From positions 186,001-250,000 of the forward strand of contig JASISA010000040.1 of the NCBI GenBank assembly GCA_031771865.1: a stretch of 64,000 bases of DNA, in the 5' to 3' direction. The notes under the pieces are model-generated. The model searched no databases, was not told the origin of the DNA, and saw only the letters and a program-made list of their open reading frames with translations. The DNA comes from Nothophaeocryptopus gaeumannii. Lineage: Eukaryota; Ascomycota; Dothideomycetes; Mycosphaerellales; Mycosphaerellaceae. Shown here piece after piece: positions 55,653 to 64,000 of the stretch. Made by a program: the position numbers and the translations under genes. Positions within the stretch are counted from its first letter, which is position 1, and every line of letters begins with the position of its first letter.

Positions 55653-57284
55653 ATGGCGATGCGCGTCCTCAGAGTCAGCTATCTGTGTGTTCTGGCACTT
55701 GCACTTCCGAGTACATCCAACGACGAAGACCACCTGAACTTTACACCTCCTGATCTCGGCTGGAAGGATTGCGGAGAGACGTTGCAATGTGGCAACCTTA
55801 CGGTGCCGCTTGACTGGGACAGACCCGATGGGCCGACAATCAGTATGTACGTGAACAGGCTCAAGGCAAAGAATGCAAACGCAAGTGAGATAATCGGGAG
55901 TCTTGTGTTCAACCCTGGAGGGCCTGGAGGAAGTGGTACTGAGAGCGTGAGAGGCTTCGCTATCAGCGAAGCATCGAAACTGCATACGCGATTCGACACA
56001 GGTAGGCCGTCATCTAGCCATTAAGGAGCCTCACTCTATCTGACACGAATTGTAGTCGGTCTAGACCCTCGAGGCACTGGGTACAGTACGCCGCTCAAGT
56101 GCAAGGACGAACACGACAACACAATCGGCCCAGATTGGCCGGATACGCAATCTGAGTTCGACGAACTTGTTCAGGAGAACAAGGATTATGCCCAAAGCTG
56201 CCTGTCTCTCACAGGTGATGTAGTCAAGTATCTCGATACCGTCAGTGTGGCCAAGGACCTAGAGGCTCTTCGTATTGCACTTGGAGGGCAAAAGCTCAAT
56301 TTCATCGGGCTGTCATACGGCACGCAAATCGCAGCAACGTATTTATCTCTGTACCCACATAACATCCGCGCCGTCGTGATGGATGGCAATCTCGATCACA
56401 CCACAGACAAGACAACGGCGTTCAGCGCGGAGACTATCGCTTACGAAGGCTCATTGAACCGCTTCATGGACTGGTGCGAGAAGGACAAAGCATGCGCCCT
56501 TCACGGCCAAAACAAGAAACCCCGCGAGATCTGGTCTTCTATCCTCGGAAAGGCCGACAAAGGAGAATTCAATTACACGGTCGACTGCGAGCCTGTAGGA
56601 TGTGCTCCGCAGAAAATAACAGCGGATCCCATCATCGCAACAGCCCACAGCCTCATGTATAACCCAGATGACGGTTTTCCACTACTCGGCGAATTACTAA
56701 ATAAAACTGCCAACAGTACTGACTTGTCAAGTCTCATGGAATATGCGGGCGCCAACGATCAGCAGCGGCCACCGGCGCGAGACCCGTCCGTGGCTATCGC
56801 TTGCCTTGACTGGGCCACTGTTGACACATTCTCGGAGTTCACGGATCTGAAGACGCTTGGCAAAACCCTTTCGCCGTTGACCAGAGGGTGCTGCACGGTG
56901 ATGTCGGATGTCCTCACGGGATGTAGCGGGTGGCCGTTCAAGAATCCGAAGGCCCGCGAGAAGAAGCTTGAGATCAGTGGAGATGTGCCGAAGGTGTTGC
57001 TGGTGCAGAGCACGTTCGATCCCGCTTGTACGTACGAGGGCGCCGTCAATCTGCATAGACAGATTCCGAATTCGGTTCTGCTTACCAGGTGAGTAGAGGT
57101 TCAAAGCCACATGTAATGATTCATTGTACTGACGTGAGATAGGGACGGCGACGGGCACTGCTCTTATTCTACATCAAAGGAAGCTCACAGATTCGTTGAT
57201 GACTACCTCATCAATCTGACGCTACCTGAGCCAAATACCGTCATCAAGAGCAACTCACTTGGGTATGGATATGGCGCAGGATAG
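55653..57284 (+). CDS. secreted alpha/beta hydrolase, TAP-like peptidase/esterase
   Basis: Three exons, 55653-56001, 56056-57088 and 57143-57284 (both introns 54 nt), give 507 residues. A signal peptide (RVLRVSYLCVLALALPSTS) leads into the mature protein. LVFNPGGPGGSGTESVRGFA is the oxyanion-hole region, DPRGTGYSTPLKC follows the first junction, and the nucleophile is in NFIGLSYGTQIAATYLS (Ser203). The acid is in VLLVQSTFDPACTYEGA and the His in DGDGHCSYSTS, restored by the last junction. The C-terminal part fits the TAP-like domain of Streptomyces tripeptidyl aminopeptidase relatives. Several NxT/S sites support secretion. The substrate is not determined; fungal relatives include peptidases and esterases. 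Confidence 0.92.
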
Positions 57285-58939
57285 GAAGTGCTCCCAACTC
57301 AGGGTAGACTTTCCACGTCCGACATAATGTACCTTCGTGGCATGATCTCTGAATCGTATGAGCATCTCGAGTAACAGCGAGAAAAGGTGGCGGACAAACT
57401 GTCCCAACTGGTTGTTCCAAATGCTGGGTGCATCGTTCTTCATTCGTCGCGCAATACCACTCATTCAATACGCTCTTCGCTGTCCGGAAACACTGTTGTG
57501 CTGAGCAAGAGGAACTTGTGAGTAAGGGCAATGCGCTCCCTTTCGACCTGTTCATCCAAGATGCAATTGTCTGAGGTGTTCAAGCAGCGTCGAGGCGAAG
57601 AACCATATATGCATTGTGTTTGCTGAGTCCTCATGTCCGCGGGGCTACGCTTCAGGGCTGCGAATAGCCTTGACTGGTCGATATAGTACTGCGCGATCAT
57701 GGACGGTCCTCGACAAGAGTGGGATCAATGATTTGCACATAGCAGGCGGTGTCGCCATCACCGCAGCGCTGCCTTTGCTTCGTAGCTTCCCATGCCACAT
57801 TCGAATGACGCTGTGAAAAGGTGGCTCGAGGAAAGATGTCAGAGGAGATCCTCTGTCAAGACTTGAGTCCAAGCTTCCTTCACGTCCACGTCGCGTCTCC
57901 CGCTTCGCGTCACCTCTTCACTCTTCTCTTCATCCCATCTCCATCAGTCATGACAAACGCCATTCGGACGCGGACGACTTCCCGGCCATCGAAATGTCCT
58001 CGCTGTCTGGGACACACGGAACCCTATGCGATGAAACACCATCCAAGACTGCCAGATGCAGTAGAGAGCTCATCCGGCACCCATCTGAAAGACTATAGAT
58101 AGTATGCCTTGGTGTCTACCTTGGTAGCCACTCACCGCTGAAGGCTATACATCGGAACATATAGTGATGCTCTTACACGTGCGCTTGGCGAGTGCGTATC
58201 CATCTCACTTCCTCGTCTTTCCGCTATCTTTGCCAAGGGAGGAGATGCTGGTCTGATCCCGCTGCCTCCGAGCTCCGGATGCTTGGAGGAGACCTCAATT
58301 CTTGCTGCGACCGCGACAGCTACATCTCCACACAATTGAAACTCAGCCATTGAGAGAGATAGGTCTATGCGTAACAGAAGTTTCCATGCAGGGCAGCAAG
58401 GATGAAGCCAAGGCAGTCCGGACTGCTTTCTTTGACTGAGACCGCAACACGACAGCTCTCATCCAAACGAACAAGCTAGTATGGAATCAGCACAGCAGAG
58501 GCAAAGTATACGGTTCGTGGCATCCGCGTGGTCAAGCACCGCCACGCCCATGAGCTGAGACGGTAAGAAGGGGGTCTACCCACCCGGGCCACAGGAGCAC
58601 CTACTTCCTCCGCCAAGACGATGCGAACCGCAGTTTGGATGCCTGTTCGCAGTATACTCGGGTACCTCTGGATGATACTGACAACCAAGACTTACTGACA
58701 GCATCGCCACCTGTTTGTAGAGCTATGATAGTCTTGTCACGATAAGAGCATATGCACTGAATCACAGCAACTTGCGCTGCACATACTAAAGATATCTCGA
58801 TATCCCGGCCTGTCATCCTATCTGCTCAACAATGCAAACAGATCCGGTTTCGTTCCCTCTGGATGAAGTACATGGATGCCCCTCTTTCATCAACGTCCAT
58901 CGACTTCCAGATCACCGCGCAGCGCCCTAGTACAAGGCC
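57285..58939. other. 1.65 kb intergenic region, no supported gene
   Basis: Short frames on both strands, none with recognisable content. It is unusually long for the promoter of the next gene and may contain decayed sequence, but I see no repeat structure. Confidence 0.4.
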
Positions 58940-60630
58940 ATGAGCGGCAGTGTTGCGTACGTTGTGGCATTAGCAGCCTTTGTTGCACTGGGGACTTTCA
59001 TGTACTTCACCTCAGAAATGCTGAAACACACATTCTGATACACGACAGGTACGGCTATGACAGCGGACTTCTCACGATCATCATCTCTAAAGAGAGCTGG
59101 AATGAGTCTATGGGTAGGCCTTCACCTAGCTACGTTGGAGCAGTTGCTTCTGTCTACTCCGCGGCGCAAGCATTTGGCTGCCTACTTCAGGCGTTGGTGG
59201 GCGACCAGCTTGGACGCATTCGGTTTCTGCAGATCATGGTGGTGGTCGAGGTCATCGGCGTGGCATTACAAGCGGGGGCCACAAGCATGGGTATGTTCGT
59301 GACTGGCAGAGCAGTGGCAGGTTTTCCAACTGGCGCCGTATATCTGACTATAATCATATGGCTTGTGGAGATATCACCACCGCGCAAAAGAGGGCTCATA
59401 GCTGGAGCTGGTGGGTTGGGCGTTGGCTTTGGCATTATGATGGCCAGGTAAGCAGAAGTGACGAGGTCAGAAAGCATTCGAAGACTGACGCTCCGAGATG
59501 TAGCTGGATAGGTTTCGCCTGCAGTCATTTGGGTCATCATACCTTACAATGGCGCCTACCAATCGCACTGCAAGCGCCCTGCGGACTAATTCTTCTCGTC
59601 GGTTTGACGACCTTCGTGCCAGAATCGCCTCGCTACCTCGTCTGGAAGGTCAATATCGAGCAGGGCCGAAGAGTGTTTGTCAGTATCCGTCGTTACCTGA
59701 ACTACTTCCAAGTACACAAGCACTTTGACCGCATCCAGGCTCAACTGGACTTTGAGGAGCACCGGAAGCTGTCCTATCGGGAGTTCATTCGGGTTCATAG
59801 GACACGCGCTTTATGTGCCTTCACTGCTGCTGTCATGACATCCGTCAGCGGTGCGCAGGTTGTTGGATACTACGAAGTTCAACTATACCGCACGTTGGGG
59901 ATTGATCAACGGCTGAGGATTCTACTGGCTGGCGTTTACGGCACCGTCTGCTTTTTGGCTGTGGTGATAACTGACAAAATGGTCCTCGACCAATGGGGCC
60001 GACGAAACCTCATGCTCTGCGGTCTCATAGGCTGCATCGTGGCTCAGATATATGCCGCGGTCATGCAATATCAGTATCAGAACAGTACGAACCAGGTTGG
60101 TAAAGGTTTTGCAGTGAGCGCAATCTATCTTCTGACTGCTGTGCATTGTAAGTAAAGTTTAAGGCTGCCTTCACAGCCCAATGCTACGAAGTGTCTGATA
60201 CTCCACTAGATGCAGCTTTTGGAAGCGCGGCTGGAATATATCAAGCAGAAGTCCTTCCCATATCCCTTCGAAGCAAGCTCATGGGCATCAACAATTTCGC
60301 ATCATTTGCACTTGTCGCTGGCTTTAGTGAAGCCGCCCCAAGGGCATTCGAGACCATCAAACACAGCTGTAAGTATGAGGCTGCAACTATTGATTAGCTA
60401 TGTGTGTTGACTAACCTTGGCCAGACTACTACATCTTCGTTGCATTGACGTTCGTATGCCTAGTTGTCGCTTGGATGTGCTTCCCAGAGACGATGCATCA
60501 CCACTTGGAAGAAATGCCGGCTCTCTTTGGAGATAAGGTGTTTGACGGCAAAGAGAACGAAGATCAGACCATCCATGACAAAGACATTCACGAGACAAGC
60601 TGGTACGACGATTCTTGTTCCAGCCTGTGA
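58940..60630 (+). CDS. MFS sugar-type transporter
   Basis: Five exons (58940-59001, 59049-59447, 59504-60147, 60210-60368, 60425-60630) join in phase to 489 residues. Introns are 47, 56, 62 and 56 nt. TM1 is restored by the first junction as ALGTFMYGYDSG. GRIRFLQIMVVVEVIGVALQ and PPRKRGLIAGAGG match the sugar-porter RxGRR-type loops. FVPESPRYLVWK is the PESPR signature after TM6, DQWGRRNLMLCGLIG the repeat signature, and CFPETMHHHLEEM the C-terminal PET motif. The usual long N-terminal tail is short (about 12 residues). Sugar-porter family members carry sugars, quinate or other polyols; the substrate here is unknown. It lies beside an aromatic-type monooxygenase. Confidence 0.9.
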
Positions 60631-60989
60631 TCGAGGGCTAAGCCCTCATGATATCTCGATTAACCCCAAGGGCCGCTGAGGAAAGCGATACTGCCAGAAA
60701 CGACCTTGGCGATGAGTGCATTGGACCGTTTCAGGAAATGCTATACGAGGTAGCGTAGCCGAGAAGGATCAACATGTCGTGTTCCAAGCTGCGTCTTACT
60801 CAGCTTCGAATCCTGCCACGCCCTCCGCTGCCACCAGTCGGATAGCCTTAAATCCCATTCGGGGAATTATCGGTAGCTGACTCGAGGTAATGAGTGGTAT
60901 ACCAACAACTCCAATAATTGCCTCGTTTTCCCGGCTGACCTCTGGGCTCGAGTGCCTCGACTTGAACTTGAAGACCAGATCAACTCACG
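60631..60989. other. intergenic between MFS porter and monooxygenase
   Basis: A 359 bp terminator plus promoter region. Nothing else is visible. Confidence 0.35.
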
Positions 60990-62800
60990 ATGGGGTCAAC
61001 AGCACCCTCAGGCGATATTGAAACCCATGTCTTGATTGTCGGAGCAGGACCAGCTGGAGCATCACTGGCTGCGTTTCTGGCTCGCTACGGCTGTACTGGA
61101 CATCTCATCAGCTCGGCTCCTGGAACCGCGGACACGCCTCGAGCACACATTACAATTTGTCTGCACTAGATGCTCTGCGCGACCTTGGCATAGCGGATGA
61201 GTGCTATCGTCTCGGCAACATGGGCGAGCACGCACGCCATTATCGATGGTGTGAGACGCTGGCCGAGGAAGAGTATGGCCGTATGTATGCATGGGGCAAC
61301 GATCCGAAGCGAAGAGGCGACTATAAAGCGGCGAGTCCGAATCCTGGTGTACTTGATTTGCCCCAGCAACTACTGGAACCGCTGCTTGTCAGGACTGCGA
61401 CCTCATACGGCTTCAAAGTACAATTCAACACCCACCTGGTATCATTCGTCGAAGACGCCACATCTGGAACGGTCATCGCCCTCGTCAAAGACCGTCTTCG
61501 GAACATCGACTATCACATCAGATGCAAATACCTCTTCGGCGCAGACGGAGGCCGCAGCGTTGTAGCGAAGCAACTCGACCTTCCATTCAATGCCTTGCCC
61601 ATGAACGGCATAGGCTACAACATCCTCGTCAAATCTGAAATCGGCCATCTCATGCAAAATCGTCAAGGAAACCTCCATTGGAATATGCGAGTCAAGCGAA
61701 ACGACCCTTGGCTTATTGTTACGAGAATGGTAAAACCGTGGACTGAATGGCTGATCAGTGTGCTGTCCAAGGATCCTGCCATCAATCCAGAAGCATATAC
61801 CGCTGAGCAATGGATGGAAGTCTGGAAAGACCTTACTGGAGACCCGCAGATCGAAGTCGAAGTGTTGAGCATAAGTAAATGGAACATCAATGAAGTATGC
61901 GCCGAGACGTTTTCTAAAGGAAAGGTGTTCTGTCTGGGAGATGCTGTCCATCGCCATCCGCCTGTCAATGGTCTTGGATCGAATACCTGTATCGGAGATG
62001 CTTTCAACCTCGCTTGGAAAGTAAACCTTGTGCTGAAAGGGCTCGCTTCACCGAGTTTGCTTGAAACGTATACGACAGAACGCCAACCCGTCGGAGCAGA
62101 AGTCGTTCGCGTCGCGAACAAGCATTTGAGAGAGCACGTCAAAGTCTGGCAGCTCTTGGGCGTACAACCGCCTCGTCCTGACCTGACGATGAAAGAGAGA
62201 CTTGCTGGTCTCACGTTACTCAAAGAAGACTCTCAGAAAGGGAGCGAAGCACGCAAACAATTCCGCGATCAATGTCGGTTCTTCGAACATGAGACTCACG
62301 CCTTGGGATTGGAGATGGGACAGAAATACACTTCTTCCGCTGTGTACGAACGCGACGAGCCTGAGGCCTGGAAACCAACTGGCCGCGAAGCTCAAGACCC
62401 GATATTGCACTATGATCCTTGTGCGTTTCCTGGGAGGAGACTCTCTCATGCGTGGCTGGGTCAAGATCCGCCGACACGGATGATCTCAACACTCGACCTA
62501 GCTGGTGGAGGCGAGTTCTGTCTATTGACTGGATTTGGTGGAGAAAAATGGAAGGTTGCCGCGAAGGAAGTGAGCAAGGAGATGGAGCTGCCAAGTAAGA
62601 TGGCCAGTATTGGGCCTGAGCAGGATTGGCGAGATACGTATTGGGATTGGAGTTTAAGGTCGGGGGTGGAAGAGAGTGGCGCGGTGTTGGTGAGGCCGGA
62701 TTTGTTTGTTGCTTGGAGGGCGGAGAGATGTCTCACTACTCAAGAGGAATGCACGAAGAAGTTGAGGGAAGTTATGAGATCTGTGTTGGGATTCAAATGA
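60990..62800 (+). pseudogene. FAD-dependent phenol-hydroxylase-like monooxygenase with a one-base frameshift
   Basis: Relatives (phenol 2-monooxygenase, 2,4-dichlorophenol hydroxylase) hydroxylate aromatic rings with FAD and NADPH. The frame from the ATG at 60990 gives THVLIVGAGPAGASLAAFLA (the GxGxxG FAD motif) and then SSAPGTADTPRAHIT. At about 61152 one base is missing, and the expected NLSALDALRDLG continues in the next frame, from 61157 to 62800. Downstream are GADGGRSVVAKQLDLPF and the second FAD motif VFCLGDAVHRHPPVNGLGSN, then a thioredoxin-like C-terminal part. Together this is about 603 codons, the family's usual length. No intron can explain the shift without deleting conserved residues. 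It is either a recent null allele or a sequence error; the rest looks intact. Confidence 0.85.
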
Positions 62801-63638
62801 AGTGAAGAAAGCCATCCGTCGGACAGAGGCTGCATCAAAACCGTTGCAGCACATCTTCGAGCGCGACCAGCAGGAAGAAGTGTTGGCAGTTGCATATATC
62901 TAGAGATCATTCACCTACCCTCCACGCTGATTCACGGAGAATCTCTCTTGGCACCCGGCTATCGCTTACCGCTGCAGCATCTCATCATGCACTCCAGCTT
63001 CGCTACCCCGGCCTCCAAGTCGCCACGTTGGGGTCGCATCTTGCGGGGATGGGCCTGTATAGCTCGCATTTCAGCGCCTTCTGTACCCCCCAGATCTCGC
63101 CATCTCACTTCAGACCTGTCATCGTGAGTGAAATCTTGCGAAGTGGTCTCACATCAACCTTGTTCAGGCGCGGATAAGACCATTCCGCCTAAATTGGCCA
63201 CCCAGACTGCGAGGTGTATAAGAGAGACAAGCATCGACCAAGACGTGTCGAGGCTGAAAGACGACCATCTCACGGGTGAGTGTAGTCTTTGAGGCTTTTG
63301 TAGGATTGTTGGAGGGGCAGCGAAGCTATGGAGCGTGACCTGCAGAACAGTCTGAATGTCCTTGACCAAAGAGGTCTCACCTTATTTGATTGCTCTCGGA
63401 GTTCTCTATACGGGCCAAGACACGCCAAGTACATGGATTTCTTCCGCCGTCGCATGGGATAAGACAACCTGTGTGCCAGCTAAGGTAGTACTGGAAGCTG
63501 GCAAGCTTCGTTGTGCCCTTTGTTGAGCTCTTACCTCTCAACTTCACTGCCTCTTTGTCGAGCACAAGAGTGAGTGTGTGTTGTCGCCTGACACTATTCT
63601 TCTGCCTATCTTGTCAGCAGTAAGTTGACCCCAACAAG
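62801..63638. other. intergenic, promoter of the terminal MFS gene
   Basis: About 840 bp with no supported gene. Short minus-strand frames around 63154-63565 have no recognisable content. Confidence 0.4.
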
Positions 63639-64000
63639 ATGGGTCTCATCGACAAGATCGTCCGCAACGAAGCGGCGCGTGACGACCCAAAAGAAATCTA
63701 CAACTGGCGGGTCTTCGTACTATGTTCCAGCGCCTGCTTCGGAGGCATGCTCTTCGGTATGGATACAGGAATCATCGGCGGCGTGCTCAAACTCGATCCC
63801 TTTCGCGCGAAGTACGGACTGCCCAAGGCCAACGAGAACAAAACACTCTCAGCGAATCTTGAAGCGAACATCGTATCCACGCTCCAAGCTGGATGCTTTG
63901 TCGGGGCGTTGTGCGCAAGCTTCCTTGCAGATAGGCTTGGGAGAAGAAAGGCTCTGATGATAGCTTCGATGTTCGCTTTGGCGGGGAGTGTGATGCAAGG
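63639..64000 (+). CDS. MFS sugar/quinate-type transporter, 5' part only
   Basis: The frame opens at the ATG at 63639 (context CAAGATGG) and is still open at the window end after 120 codons. It encodes a cytosolic tail ([20 protein letters not shown]), TM1 with [22 protein letters not shown]2 with [20 protein letters not shown] and the [14 protein letters not shown] loop signature of sugar porters. The tail and TM1 resemble fungal quinate- or hexose-type porters more than the neighbouring porter at 58940. The rest lies outside the window. Confidence 0.88.
   Translation, partial: MGLIDKIVRNEAARDDPKEIYNWRVFVLCSSACFGGMLFGMDTGIIGGVLKLDPFRAKYGLPKANENKTLSANLEANIVSTLQAGCFVGALCASFLADRLGRRKALMIASMFALAGSVMQ

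Noticed and set aside
61080..61170. intron (GTACTG to CACTAG) as an explanation for the monooxygenase frameshift
   Set aside because: It would delete the conserved APGTADTPRAHIT region, which is present and intact in the first frame.

Overview
The window reads as chromosomal DNA of a filamentous ascomycete, most likely a dothideomycete. Genes are monocistronic on both strands and many are split by 42-77 nt GT-AG introns with CTAAC/CTGAC-like branch points. The content is typically fungal: a HET-domain protein, a GH71 alpha-1,3-glucanase, a DUF6536-type membrane protein, a Zn2Cys6 regulator and MFS sugar porters. Two neighbouring introns in the acetate-transporter gene are almost identical copies, which recalls the introner-like elements known from Mycosphaerellaceae and relatives. 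Exon coordinates were joined by hand from reading frame, splice sites and phase, with no alignment or transcript data.

Layout. 0-7.3 kb: mannitol-1-phosphate dehydrogenase, a DUF2415/WD40 protein in four exons, and a HET protein. 7.4-10.1 kb: three small GRF-type zinc-finger-like genes in a row on the minus strand. 11.4-13.8 kb: a secreted nucleoside-deaminase-like protein and an acidic orphan. 15-21.7 kb: galactose-1-phosphate uridylyltransferase, 4-hydroxyphenylpyruvate dioxygenase (HPPD) divergent from a TTC36-like TPR gene that carries an in-frame TGA, then TIM21 divergent from a coiled-coil protein that may be augmin subunit 3. 24-30.1 kb: acetate transporter, SDR, catalase-like protein and GST. 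30.4-35.6 kb (minus): a BTB gene ending in two membrane exons, NIF3 and FAN1. 36.6-44.4 kb: GH71, a tRNA-Thr-like locus, a DUF6536-type protein and a secreted isochorismatase-fold protein. 45-51 kb: an orphan and three small Myb/SANT-like genes. 53-64 kb, all plus strand: Zn2Cys6 factor, secreted alpha/beta hydrolase, MFS porter, FAD monooxygenase with a one-base frameshift, and a second MFS porter cut by the window end.

Functional links. HPPD and TTC36 share a 414 bp divergent promoter region, and TTC36 has been linked to HPPD stability in mammals. The 53-64 kb block has the make-up of an aromatic-compound uptake and catabolism cluster, but its oxygenase is broken in this sequence. The catalase-like and GST genes each have a diverged copy of the same roughly 80 bp element a few hundred bases upstream. 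Several stretches of 1-2.4 kb hold nothing I can support as a gene.
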